Assembly (NCBI GenBank): GCA_017429885.1
Contig: JAFROA010000214.1
Coordinates: 1-16,828 of the forward strand
Source: Bacteroidales bacterium
GTDB lineage: Bacteria > Bacteroidota > Bacteroidia > Bacteroidales > UBA932
Length of the DNA: 16,828 nucleotides
Direction of reading: 5' to 3'
Shown here in pieces: positions 1-7,153 of this stretch; position 1 is the stretch's first letter, and every line of letters starts with the position of its first letter. The notes below the pieces were generated by a model. That model did not search any database and was not told the origin of the DNA. It saw only the letters and a list, made by a program, of their open reading frames with translations. A program made the position numbers and the translations under genes.

Positions 1-729
1 AATATTGCCAACTCATGAGACATACGAAAAAGTACTCATGCAGACAATTGATACTATCACATAATATGTATAACTCCGCATGCAATAATCAAAGCATGCT
101 GATGATATCGATTAAAACTAATAGAATATATAAACCAACACCCTAACAATAATTATATGATTAGTTGTGCTGATGATGGACTTTGAGGTGATTCTCCCGA
201 ACAATTACAAAGCAACCCCAATTATAAAGCATTACAAGATATCCTTGATAAGGAAAATGTTATTACAAATACCATGTCATCCAACAAAAATCCTCAATAT
301 TTTATGATATTAAATGAACTATCAACTCCAGAATCTGGATGAACATACTTATCTGCATCTGTAAATAGTGGGAAAAACAATAAGAACACTATTGTCTGAT
401 ATAATCCCAATCTAAATAATATTTTCTTAGATGATAATGGAAGTAAATTACCTAAATGATTATTTTGAAAATGAAATATCATATTACCATTCATACAATT
501 AATACAAATAAATTGAGATGACATTTCCGACACAACTTCATCCTATTCTACTGCAGCAGCAAGTAGTACTCAATGAAATTTCTTATCTATCCTTAAATCT
601 AACTATCCTTGAACTACTTTAGAAGATGCTAATACTATCCTAATCAATAAATACTATATTGAACAACCTTATTACTACAAAGATACTGATTGATCTATTA
701 AAGAATGAGGTAAATGGTATTTCATTGAC
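1..729 (+). CDS. Partial protein in TGA-recoded (code 25-like) frame
   Basis: The frame starting at base 1 is open with no TAA or TAG, although the DNA is very AT-rich and the other + frames contain many stops. It carries 15 in-frame TGA codons (codons 6, 17, 34, 35, 62, 114, 133, 153, 156, 158, 172, 192, 204, 231, 236). Read as Gly they give plausible protein, such as DGSIKEGGKWYF, YPGTTLED and CADDGLGGD; six GGN codons are also used. TGG occurs once, so reading TGA as Trp would make the protein implausibly Trp-rich. This matches code 25 of Absconditabacteria and Gracilibacteria. The product is rich in Asn, Tyr, Ser and Thr, which suggests an exported protein, but I do not recognise the family. 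No start is visible, so it is truncated at the left edge. Its own C-terminus is replaced by GC-rich sequence near 716-735. A tRNA-Gly(UCA) is not in the window. Confidence 0.7.
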
Positions 730-1077
730 GTGGAGAAGTTCCTGGAGGAGGAAGTGTTGAGGAAGTCGGTGATACAGAAGGCGATAGATTCTTCGGCTCC
801 GCCTCAGAATGACATCGCTTTGCCGTCGGGAGCGGGACTGTGCTACAGCGGGATGGGGATAATGTTCGAGGTGGAGGGCCAGAGTTACACGATGACCGAG
901 GCCAACAGGCACACCCTTGAGGAGGCCGTGAGATCAGGCAAGGAAATTTCCTGGACCTGGAGCAAGACCCTCTCCCTCAAGCAAGGCGGCTCCGCCACTC
1001 CCAGTTTCGAAGTCTGTTATCTCGACACCAAGGCCAGGATCATCCCCGACCTCTGTTTTTCGGTTGAATTGAAATAA
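730..1077 (+). CDS. Hypothetical protein, C-terminal part, probably 5'-truncated
   Basis: This is a GC-rich frame of 115 residues in the same frame as the recoded stretch upstream. It contains no TGA and ends in TAA. GTG at 730 is the first usable start on this side of the composition change, but it is probably an internal codon of a gene whose 5' end was lost at the junction. The protein has a charged helical start (EKFLEEEVLRKSVIQKA), a middle with PSGAGLCYSGMGIMFE, and a beta-rich end (EISWTWSKTLSLKQGG, then IIPDLCFSVELK). There is no signal peptide or membrane segment. I do not recognise the family. Codon use resembles the genes to the right, so it belongs to the Bacteroidales part. A palindromic repeat starts directly after the stop codon. 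Confidence 0.5.
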   Translation: MEKFLEEEVLRKSVIQKAIDSSAPPQNDIALPSGAGLCYSGMGIMFEVEGQSYTMTEANRHTLEEAVRSGKEISWTWSKTLSLKQGGSATPSFEVCYLDTKARIIPDLCFSVELK

Positions 1078-1110
1078 ATCCTTCGGTCGCTCCGCTCCCT
1101 CAGGATGACA
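1078..1110. repeat. 3'-end palindromic repeat, copy a
   Basis: This imperfect palindrome starts with ATCCTTCGG and ends with CTCAGGATGACA, directly after the TAA at 1075-1077. Two degenerate partial copies of its end follow (CTCAGGATGAC at 1119-1129 and AAGATGAC near 1144-1151). It has the same ends (GATCC and GATGAC) as the other intergenic repeats in this window. Confidence 0.6.
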
Positions 1111-1151
1111 AGGGAAACCTCAGGATGACTGTGCGAAGCGCTAAAGATGAC

Positions 1152-1172
1152 AAAAGCCCGGCGGAAGCCGGG
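1152..1172 (-). terminator. Hairpin terminator after the HEPN/MNT pair
   Basis: CCCGGC at 1157-1162 and GCCGGG at 1167-1172 form a 6-bp GC stem with a GGAA loop. On the - strand the stem is followed by TTTT (1155-1152), so it fits an intrinsic terminator 24 nt after the MNT stop codon. On the + strand the tail is ATTATTGTTTT, so it may work both ways. Confidence 0.6.
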
Positions 1173-1196
1173 ATTATTGTTTTACGAATGCAGAGA

Positions 1197-1493
1197 TTAC
1201 ACCAGGACACCGGTACGCATGATTTCGTCGTATAGCGGCGAAGGATGGCCTTCTTCTATAAGCACCGGCTCAATAAGGGTATTTATATTCCAAGTCAGCA
1301 TCCAAAGCATCGAGGATGTCTTCAAAAAATCATCCTCAACTTTGGGGACAACCACAGCCACGTCTATATCGCTATCTTCACGGGCCGTGCCTTTGCTATA
1401 AGAACCGAAAAGATACACCCGGGCCTGGCCCAAGTTATCCAGGACCAACTGTTTGTACCTGCGGACACTTTCTATAACATCGTTTTGACCCAT
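1197..1493 (-). CDS. MNT-type nucleotidyltransferase (HEPN/MNT antitoxin)
   Basis: This is a minimal nucleotidyltransferase of 98 residues. The signature GSYSKGTAREDSDIDVAVV at residues 30-48 holds the Gly-Ser turn (30-31) and the metal-binding Asp pair D42 and D44 of the pol-beta fold. In characterised HEPN/MNT systems such as Shewanella MntA/HepT, the MNT protein neutralises the HEPN RNase by AMPylation. I chose the ATG at 1493, just before the conserved helix GQNDVIESVRRYK; a start at 1532 would add 13 residues and a long overlap. The gene overlaps the 3' end of the HEPN gene by 22 nt, which suggests translational coupling. The family assignment is firm. The antitoxin role is inferred from the pairing. 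Confidence 0.88.
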   Translation of the reverse strand: MGQNDVIESVRRYKQLVLDNLGQARVYLFGSYSKGTAREDSDIDVAVVVPKVEDDFLKTSSMLWMLTWNINTLIEPVLIEEGHPSPLYDEIMRTGVLV

Positions 1494-1861
1494 AGCTGTA
1501 GTTCCTTTGTCTTGTCGAAGATCTCTTTGCACTTTTGATGCGTCAAGGACTCTTCAATGGCTTGTTTATAGGAAGGATACCGTGCCTCAATATTCAAGGG
1601 CATCATCTCTCCGATAAAGATCTTCTGCTCACTTGATAACAACTGCGCCAATCCGCAACTTTGTGCAAGATTAATCAGGTTATGGGAGTATGGGGCAGGT
1701 TCTTCTTTGCGACTGCACCAATAGGCCTTGAATATCTTTTCAATAGTCTGATGGCACATATAGCCAACATAGAGCAACCTGCCGGTGCGCAGCATAGCGT
1801 CGGCGGTATCCAAATCATAATCGGATAGTTCAGTCCAGTATCTTATCCTGTCCAAATCCAT
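1472..1861 (-). CDS. HEPN domain protein (HEPN/MNT toxin)
   Basis: This all-helical HEPN protein (PF05168-like) has 129 residues. Typical parts are the start DLDRIRYWTELSDYDLDTADAM, the motif MCHQTIEKIFKAYW, the PYSHNLINLA segment and ARYPSYKQAI near the end. HEPN toxins paired with MNT proteins are RNases. The RX4HXY motif of HepT-type HEPN proteins is not visible here, so catalytic activity is uncertain. I chose the ATG at 1861 because a promoter -7 element lies at 1868-1875 and conserved sequence begins at MDLD; a longer frame starting at 1915 would begin upstream of that promoter. It forms an operon with the MNT gene, overlapping it by 22 nt. Confidence 0.85.
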   Translation of the reverse strand: MDLDRIRYWTELSDYDLDTADAMLRTGRLLYVGYMCHQTIEKIFKAYWCSRKEEPAPYSHNLINLAQSCGLAQLLSSEQKIFIGEMMPLNIEARYPSYKQAIEESLTHQKCKEIFDKTKELQLWVKTML

Positions 1862-1867
1862 ACTGCG

Positions 1868-1899
1868 CAAATGTATGAAATAATAGAGATTTCTCCAAA
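1868..1899 (-). promoter_or_regulatory. Bacteroidetes-type promoter of HEPN/MNT operon
   Basis: On the - strand TTTG (1899-1896) is followed after exactly 20 nt by TACATTTG (1875-1868), matching the Bacteroidetes primary sigma factor consensus. Only 6 nt separate the -7 element from the ATG at 1861, so the mRNA should be leaderless or nearly so. Confidence 0.6.
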
Positions 1900-1982
1900 A
1901 GCCAAAACTGTGCAATAGTCAGGTTTACTATTTCTTGTCCTCAATGTGGTGGCGCTTGCGGGCGGGCTCTACAGGCGATCAA

Positions 1983-2426
1983 TCAATGGGATTTCGGGCC
2001 TTTTTTCTTCCGAGGCAAATAACCATCTACAAATTCACTGGTTTTTGCGTCACCTGGATTTGATCCATTAACAGCAGAGTCACTCAAAAACCCAATGGCT
2101 TCTTTTTCCGGGAAATAGCTGCCGAATTCTTGCAACACTTGACCGATTAATTCAAAAGAAAGAGCTTGCTCAAGCTTAGAAATCGTTTCAAGGGTGATAT
2201 TAGCTTTTCCACTAAGAATAACAGAAACGTGTTGCTGGGTGCACTCCATTTTTTTAGCAAGTCCTTTTTGGGTTAGCCCCAATTCTCTCATTCTTCTTCG
2301 GACTTTGATAGCAATCGCATAGGAGTATTTTAACCAAGACCAATTGTCTTTCAGGTATTGCGCCTTTGAGATAAAATCATCTTTGCTTTTGTGCTCTTTT
2401 TCTCTTAAAAAATCAATGGTATTCAT
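1983..2426 (-). CDS. XRE-family HTH protein, likely antitoxin
   Basis: This protein of 147 residues has a clear helix-turn-helix of the XRE/Cro type at about residues 40-92 (VRRRMRELGLTQKGLAKKM, then CTQQHVSVILSGKANITLETI). The N-terminal 40 residues are helical and charged (DFLREKEHKSKDDFISKAQYL); the tail ends in a basic stretch, PRKKKGPKSH. The ATG overlaps the stop codon of the upstream gene by 4 nt (ATGA), so translation is probably coupled. Its pairing with an upstream partner of about 180 residues and a palindrome in the shared promoter fit an autoregulating antitoxin with the gene order toxin first, as in higBA-like systems. The DNA-binding fold is clear; the antitoxin role is inferred from context. 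Confidence 0.82.
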   Translation of the reverse strand: MNTIDFLREKEHKSKDDFISKAQYLKDNWSWLKYSYAIAIKVRRRMRELGLTQKGLAKKMECTQQHVSVILSGKANITLETISKLEQALSFELIGQVLQEFGSYFPEKEAIGFLSDSAVNGSNPGDAKTSEFVDGYLPRKKKGPKSH

Positions 2427-2965
2427 AGTAATTCCTCCGATATTCCTTCGGCATCGACGATTCCGTTGTCGAGCAGATAGTTTCTGACCATTTCCATCTT
2501 TCTAAGTTCATTGAGCGTATGCTCCCGGTCTGCCATAAGATGCGTAAGCTTAATTGCCCCTCCAGTAACAAGATATGTCCCTTGGCCCAGTTTAATGGCA
2601 TATATCCTAAGCCAGGAACTATGTGTTGACATTCTTTTCCCCTTCGCTTTTTCTCTGGATAAGAACATTTCGTGAATTCGATGGTTTTCTAAAGGCCGGA
2701 ACAAACTGTCTAGATTGGCATTTGGTCTGATATCGAGCATTAGGCAAGACAAAGACACCGCATCCTCAATTGTGTCATAAATCGCTGAATCCAGATTGGT
2801 GATATGGAAATATGATTCAAGATCCTTAATGTTCCTGTTGAAGAACTCCTCTAAATAGCCAGGATCCAGCCAATTCTCAAATGTCTTGGACAGTATATCT
2901 TGCGTATCTCCATCATAAACAACAGCCCACAGTTGCCCGTTATGCAATATGTCCTCAAACCTCAT
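2423..2965 (-). CDS. Putative toxin-like partner of XRE protein
   Basis: This is a protein of 180 residues without signal peptide or membrane segment. It has a conserved-looking core: a LFRPLEN segment near residue 90, a Lys-rich stretch (SREKAKGKR), then LRIYAIKLGQGTYLVTGGAIKL at about 119-140 and a C-terminal helix (ADREHTLNELRKMEMVRNYLL). From memory, proteins with this core commonly precede XRE genes in Bacteroidales, but I know of no established activity or family name. The ATG at 2965 is preferred; a GTG at 2971 in the same frame adds two residues. It is the first gene of a two-gene operon and overlaps the HTH gene by 4 nt. A toxin role rests only on this arrangement. Confidence 0.7.
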   Translation of the reverse strand: MRFEDILHNGQLWAVVYDGDTQDILSKTFENWLDPGYLEEFFNRNIKDLESYFHITNLDSAIYDTIEDAVSLSCLMLDIRPNANLDSLFRPLENHRIHEMFLSREKAKGKRMSTHSSWLRIYAIKLGQGTYLVTGGAIKLTHLMADREHTLNELRKMEMVRNYLLDNGIVDAEGISEELL

Positions 2966-2979
2966 ACACACATTTTTTG

Positions 2980-3010
2980 CAAAGATAAAACAATTTACAA
3001 ATAGTACAAA
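2980..3010 (-). promoter_or_regulatory. Bacteroidetes-type promoter of the toxin/XRE operon
   Basis: On the - strand TTTG (3010-3007) and TATCTTTG (2987-2980) are 19 nt apart, a full match to the Bacteroidetes consensus. The -7 element lies 14 nt upstream of the ATG at 2965, leaving a leader of only about 10 nt. Confidence 0.7.
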
Positions 3011-3021
3011 TTATAATTTGT
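3006..3021. promoter_or_regulatory. 16-bp perfect palindrome, candidate operator
   Basis: ACAAATTATAATTTGT is a perfect palindrome that covers the -33 element of the toxin/XRE promoter. Binding there by the dimeric XRE protein would block transcription, as expected for an autoregulated toxin-antitoxin operon. The sequence is simple and AT-rich, so chance is not excluded. Confidence 0.45.
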
Positions 3022-3079
3022 TAAATTGTCGACTTTTAGGCTGCGTTCCAGAAGTGTCTGATAACCAATATTTTAAATA

Positions 3080-3110
3080 AATGTGCGTGGAATATTTTTC
3101 CACGCACATT
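3080..3110 (-). terminator. Strong hairpin downstream of the ara operon
   Basis: AATGTGCGTGGAA (3080-3092) and TTCCACGCACATT (3098-3110) form a perfect 13-bp stem with a 5-nt loop. On the - strand it is followed by an AT-rich tail (TATTTAAAATATT). It lies about 100 nt past the araB stop codon and just before the next promoter, so it probably ends the ara operon and insulates the toxin-antitoxin operon. Confidence 0.65.
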
Positions 3111-3157
3111 ATAGTAACAGCTTAAATGTCAATTATTTATCAAAAACGGCTGCACGA

Positions 3158-3208
3158 GATCCCGGGTCAGGCCGGGGATGACGGCAGAGCGGGGGCCGGG
3201 AATGACGG
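3158..3208. repeat. 3'-end palindromic repeat, copy b (degenerate, doubled)
   Basis: GATCCCGGGTCAGGCCGGGG followed by ATGAC forms an imperfect hairpin, and a second partial unit (GGCCGGGAATGACGG) follows. It lies 5 nt past the araB stop codon. It is related to the cleaner copy at 15739-15761. Confidence 0.55.
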
Positions 3209-3213
3209 TGTTA

Positions 3214-4854
3214 TCACAAAGAGCTTTCTGTGAAGGAGCCGAGGGCGAGGTACTTTTTGTAAAGATCCGCGTAAACGGCTCCTCGGGCGGGGTCGGGAAT
3301 ATATTCCTTCGAAAAACCGGAGCTCATGGCTGCGGACGCGTCCTCGACCTTCTCATAGACTCCAGCGGCGGTGGCGGCGAACATAGCCGCGCCAAGGGCA
3401 CAGGCCTGCATGGTCTTGCAGACCTTGATAGGCTTGCCGAGCACGTCGGCCATCACCTGCATCACGAAAGGAGACTTGAGGGCGATTCCGCCTATTCCGA
3501 TAACCTCCTCTATCTGAACGCCTTCCTCTACGAAGCGGTCATGGATGGCTTTCGTGCCGAAAGCCGTCGCCTCGACAAGGGCCCTGAATATCATCGGAGC
3601 CGTAGTGCCGAGAGTGAAGCCCGTGATAGCGCCTTTAACCAGAGGATTGGCGTCCGGTGTGCGCCGGCCGTTGACCCAGTCGGTGGCCAGCATGGCGCTC
3701 TGGGAGACCGGAACCTTCTCCGCCTCAGCGGTTAACGAAGGGATGATATTCTCGCAAGCCTCAACCAAAGCATCCCCTTCAAGACCGGAAACCGCGCGGA
3801 GAGGCCACTCCAGAACCTTTCTGAACATGGCATAGACATCCCCGAAACTGGACTGGCCAGCTTCAAGACCTATCATGCCGGGAATAACCGAACCGTCCAC
3901 CTGGCCGCATATTCCCCGGATACATTTGTCCCCGATCTCCTCGTAAGGAACGACCATCACATCGCAGGTCGAGGTTCCGATAACCCTGACAAGAGACCCG
4001 GGCTTGACACCGGCTCCGACCGCACCCATGTGGCAGTCGAAAGCTCCGCCGGCGACCACGACACTAACGCTCAGCCCCAGCCTCGCCGCCCACTCGGGAC
4101 AGAGATAACCCACGGGCTTATCGGCTGTCTCAGTCTTGTCGAAGAGCTTTGCCCTCCAACCTGCCAGAATGGGATCAACACCAGCGAGGAACTCCTCGGG
4201 GGGCAGTCCACCCCACTTGGCGCTCCACATGGACTTATGGCCCTGGGCGCAGCGGCTGCGGACGATGTCCCGATGGTTGGTGACCCCGGTCAAGACAGCC
4301 GGAAGCCACTCGCAACACTCCACGATCGTGCTGGCCTTCGTGGCTATCTCCGGCGAGTTTCTAAGGATATGCAAAGCCTTGGCCCAGAACCACTCGGAAC
4401 TGTAGATACCGCCCTCGTACATGGAATAATCCACATCGGAAGCCTTGCAGGCGGCGTTGATCTCCTCTGCCTCTTTGATTGCAGTATGGTCTTTCCAAAG
4501 AACGAACATAGCGTCCGGATCGGCGGCATATTCCTCGCTCATGGCGAGCGGAGTACCTGTCGCGTCGGCGAATGCCGGAGTGGAACCCGTTGTGTCAAAG
4601 GCTATTCCGACAACATTAGGGGCCACTTCCGGGGCGCATTTTGACAACGCGTCCTTAACCGTGAATTCCAGAACCTCAAGGTAATCCTTGGGATGCTGAC
4701 GCCACTGATTCGCCTGCGGGTCGCAAAAAAGGCCCCTGGACCAACGAGGATAATTCTTGACGCTGGAGGCGAGGATCTCCCACGTCTCAGCGTTGACCAC
4801 GACCGCCCTCGCGGAATCGGTGCCGTAGTCCAGTCCGATGACGTATCTTGCCAT
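3214..4854 (-). CDS. araB: Ribulokinase
   Basis: L-ribulokinase phosphorylates L-ribulose with ATP to give L-ribulose 5-phosphate in the cytoplasm. The protein has 546 residues (E. coli AraB has 566) and the FGGY-kinase layout: the N-terminal phosphate-binding segment VIGLDYGTDSARAVVV at residues 5-20, the GGAFDCHMGAVGAG segment at 269-282 with the probable catalytic base D273, and the C-terminal ATP-binding segment GIGGIALKSPFVMQVMADVLG at 453-473. The stretch between is typical of ribulokinases, with EWFWAKALHIL and GHKSMWSAKWGGLP. The ATG at 4854 lies 1 nt after the araA stop codon, so the two are cotranscribed and probably translationally coupled. It is the last gene of the operon, followed by repeats and a hairpin. 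I see no missing key residue. Confidence 0.97.
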   Translation of the reverse strand: MARYVIGLDYGTDSARAVVVNAETWEILASSVKNYPRWSRGLFCDPQANQWRQHPKDYLEVLEFTVKDALSKCAPEVAPNVVGIAFDTTGSTPAFADATGTPLAMSEEYAADPDAMFVLWKDHTAIKEAEEINAACKASDVDYSMYEGGIYSSEWFWAKALHILRNSPEIATKASTIVECCEWLPAVLTGVTNHRDIVRSRCAQGHKSMWSAKWGGLPPEEFLAGVDPILAGWRAKLFDKTETADKPVGYLCPEWAARLGLSVSVVVAGGAFDCHMGAVGAGVKPGSLVRVIGTSTCDVMVVPYEEIGDKCIRGICGQVDGSVIPGMIGLEAGQSSFGDVYAMFRKVLEWPLRAVSGLEGDALVEACENIIPSLTAEAEKVPVSQSAMLATDWVNGRRTPDANPLVKGAITGFTLGTTAPMIFRALVEATAFGTKAIHDRFVEEGVQIEEVIGIGGIALKSPFVMQVMADVLGKPIKVCKTMQACALGAAMFAATAAGVYEKVEDASAAMSSGFSKEYIPDPARGAVYADLYKKYLALGSFTESSL

Positions 4855-4855
4855 A

Positions 4856-6397
4856 TTACTTCAAAGCTTTTCCGAGAAGGTAATATATCTCGTTGATTTT
4901 CAAATCCCTCTTTACTCCCTCGAGAGTGGTGTCCGAACCGATCTTGATCATCTCGATGTCGGCTATCTCGGCGTAATCCTCCCAATACTCGGGAGTGAGA
5001 TCGTAGGAGAAGCAGGAGTGGTGGGTGCCTCCAGCCATCATCCAGGCTGCGGCCCCGACCTCGAAACTGGGCCTCGGGATCCACAGGGCGGAAGCCACAG
5101 GAAGTTTCGGAAGCGGCTGGGGCTTGATGCAGTCCACCTCATTGACGACCAGACGGAAACGTCCGCCCATATCGACCACCGTCGCTGTCACGCCGTAGCC
5201 GGTCTTGCTTGTGAACACAAGACGGGCGGTCGGAGTCTTGCGGATTCCGATGCCGAGCTCATGGACTTCCAGTTTGGGCTTTTGGGCGGCGATCAAAGGG
5301 CAGACTTCCAGCATGTGGGCCTGGAGAATGGACGAGCGTTCCCCAGCGAAATTGAGGGTGTAATCCTCGAGGAATGAGCAGCCTTCGGAGAGTCCCCTGG
5401 TCATGAACCAGACGGTGCGGTAAAGGGCGGCGGACTTCCAGTCACCCTCAGCGCCAAATCCATATCCTTCCTCCATAAGTCTCTGAGAGGCAAGGCCTGG
5501 GATCTGGTCGAAACCACGGCCTGTCTCCTCGACATTGACATCCCCAAGGTCATCGAAGTTGGTGGTGAAACCCGTGGCGTTCTTAGCTTTAAGGATGGCC
5601 CTGAGTGTCAGCTCAGCCTTGGCGGAACGCCATATCTTGCAATAAGGGAGAGTGCCCTTCTCCTCCAGAGAGGCCTCATGGTCATATAATCTGAAATATT
5701 CCCCGACCAGGGCATCCACATCAGCGTCAGCGACCTTGTCGAAATATGTCATCAGCTCGCTGAATGGCACATAATCGACATGATAGCCAAGCCTCATCTC
5801 CGCCTCGACCTTGTCTCCGTCGGTCACGGCGACATTATTCATCTGGTCGCCGAAACGGAGGATCCTCATGTCCTTGGCGTCAGCCCATGCGGCCGCCACC
5901 CTTTCCCATACAGCGATATGACCAAGAGTCTTGGGATCCTTCCAGTAGCCGACCACTGTCTTGTGGTTCTTGCGCATCCGGGCGAGGATGTGAGCATATT
6001 CCCTATCGCCGTGGGCACTCTGATTCAGGTTCATGAAATCCATGTCCATGGTGTCCCAAGGAATCTCCTCGTTGTACTGGGTGTGGAGGTGCAGAAGCGG
6101 CTTGCGGAGAGCCTGGAGTCCATGGATCCACATCTTGGCGGGCGAGAAAGTGTGCATCCAGGTGATGACACCCACGCACTTGGGATCGCTTTCAGCCTTG
6201 GTCATCACATCCAGGACCTCAGCTGAGGAGTTGGCGGTGCCTTTATAAACGACCTTCACCGGCAGGAGGCCGGAGGCGTTCATCCCCGCCACCATCTCAT
6301 TGGAATGACCGTCCACTTGGACCACAGCGTCGCCTCCATAGAGCAGTTGCGCTCCGGTGACGAACCAGACTTCGTAGTTTTCGTATTGCTTGATCAT
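4856..6397 (-). CDS. araA: L-arabinose isomerase
   Basis: This enzyme converts L-arabinose to L-ribulose in the cytoplasm, using a divalent metal. It has 513 residues (E. coli 500). The catalytic and metal-binding set of E. coli AraA (E306, E333, H350, H450) is conserved as E317 in GAEGDWKSAAL, E344 in FLEDYTLNF, H361 in AHMLEVCP and H460 in AGGTHHSCFSY. The N-terminus YEVWFVTGAQLLYGG is typical of the family. The start at 6397 lies 7 nt after the araD stop codon, and the gene ends 1 nt before araB. It is the isomerase of a complete arabinose catabolic operon, and nothing suggests another substrate. Confidence 0.97.
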   Translation of the reverse strand: MIKQYENYEVWFVTGAQLLYGGDAVVQVDGHSNEMVAGMNASGLLPVKVVYKGTANSSAEVLDVMTKAESDPKCVGVITWMHTFSPAKMWIHGLQALRKPLLHLHTQYNEEIPWDTMDMDFMNLNQSAHGDREYAHILARMRKNHKTVVGYWKDPKTLGHIAVWERVAAAWADAKDMRILRFGDQMNNVAVTDGDKVEAEMRLGYHVDYVPFSELMTYFDKVADADVDALVGEYFRLYDHEASLEEKGTLPYCKIWRSAKAELTLRAILKAKNATGFTTNFDDLGDVNVEETGRGFDQIPGLASQRLMEEGYGFGAEGDWKSAALYRTVWFMTRGLSEGCSFLEDYTLNFAGERSSILQAHMLEVCPLIAAQKPKLEVHELGIGIRKTPTARLVFTSKTGYGVTATVVDMGGRFRLVVNEVDCIKPQPLPKLPVASALWIPRPSFEVGAAAWMMAGGTHHSCFSYDLTPEYWEDYAEIADIEMIKIGSDTTLEGVKRDLKINEIYYLLGKALK

Positions 6398-6404
6398 ATT
6401 GATA

Positions 6405-7118
6405 CTATTTTTTTTGCCCGTAATATGCGTCAGGGCCGTGTTTACGACTATAATGCTTCTCTATCAGATGCTTGTTCATAGAAGGCTCATGGTCGATGAC
6501 ATCCAATGTAGGCAACTGTAGGGTCGAGGAGATGAACGCCATCCTGGCTACCTCCTCAAGCACCACGGCGTTATGGACAGCGTTTAACACGTCCGTTCCC
6601 CATGTGAAAGGCCCATGGTTCCGTACAAGGACAGCAGGAGTGTCGTCTGGATTCATATTCTTGAAACGCTCCACAATCACGTTGCCCGTCTCCTTCTCGT
6701 ATTCCCCGAACACCTCAGCCTTTTTCATGTCACGGGTGCAAGGAATGTCGTCATGGAAATAATCGGCATGAGTAGTCCCGATATTGGGGATATTCCTCCC
6801 GACCTGAGCCCACGCCGTGGCATAGGTGGAGTGGGTGTGCACAACTCCACCGATATTCGGAAACGCCTTATAGAGAACGAGATGAGTCGGAGTGTCGGAG
6901 GATGGCCTCAAAGATCCTTCCACTACATTCCCCTCCAAATCGACCACGACCATGTCCTCAGGCCTCATCACATCATAGGCGACTCCACTGGGCTTGATCA
7001 CCACAAGTCCGGACTTACGGTCGATCGCTGAGGCGTTGCCCCAGGTGAAAAGGACCAGGCCGCTTTTGACAAGATCAAGATTGGCTTGACAGACTTTTTG
7101 TTTCAGTTCTTCGAACAT
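6405..7118 (-). CDS. araD: L-ribulose-5-phosphate 4-epimerase
   Basis: This enzyme converts L-ribulose 5-phosphate to D-xylulose 5-phosphate, which enters the pentose phosphate pathway. It has 237 residues (E. coli 231) and belongs to the class II aldolase/epimerase fold. The zinc ligands are H94 and H96 (VHTHST) and H168 (RNHGPFTWG). The acidic catalytic residues are D75 (SSDTPTH) and D119 (THADYF), with a C-terminal Tyr near 232-233 (DAYYGQKK). The frame is open upstream to 7220, but the extra 34 residues read CHSERSEES, the translation of an intergenic repeat, and overlap the symporter gene. The ATG at 7118, giving MFEELKQKV, is therefore the start. The gap to the symporter gene is 35 nt. 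Confidence 0.95.
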   Translation of the reverse strand: MFEELKQKVCQANLDLVKSGLVLFTWGNASAIDRKSGLVVIKPSGVAYDVMRPEDMVVVDLEGNVVEGSLRPSSDTPTHLVLYKAFPNIGGVVHTHSTYATAWAQVGRNIPNIGTTHADYFHDDIPCTRDMKKAEVFGEYEKETGNVIVERFKNMNPDDTPAVLVRNHGPFTWGTDVLNAVHNAVVLEEVARMAFISSTLQLPTLDVIDHEPSMNKHLIEKHYSRKHGPDAYYGQKK

Positions 7119-7149
7119 AGATTCTTCACTTCGTTCAGAATGGCAGAAA
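7119..7149. repeat. 3'-end palindromic repeat, copy c, inside the ara operon
   Basis: On the - strand this reads CCATTCTGAACGAAGTGAAG followed by AATCT, then directly the araD ATG. It starts within about 5 nt of the symporter stop codon (7154-7156) and fills the whole gap between the two genes. It is the only copy lying within an operon. Confidence 0.7.
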
Positions 7150-7153
7150 GGCA

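Noticed and set aside
294..533. 79-residue frame on the - strand in the AT-rich left end
   Set aside because: It is antisense to the recoded + frame, which is open over the whole 729 nt and has protein-like composition. The - strand frame has low complexity and no recognisable motif.
1..729. TGA read as Trp (code 4, Mycoplasma-like)
   Set aside because: It would give about 16 Trp in 243 residues and place Trp in Gly-like contexts (YP-x-TT, D-x-SI, adjacent TGA TGA). Gly fits far better.
4030..4644. 204-residue + strand frame opposite araB, and similar ones at 3178-3735 and 4838-5377
   Set aside because: These are shadows of araB and araA, which are unambiguous on the - strand.
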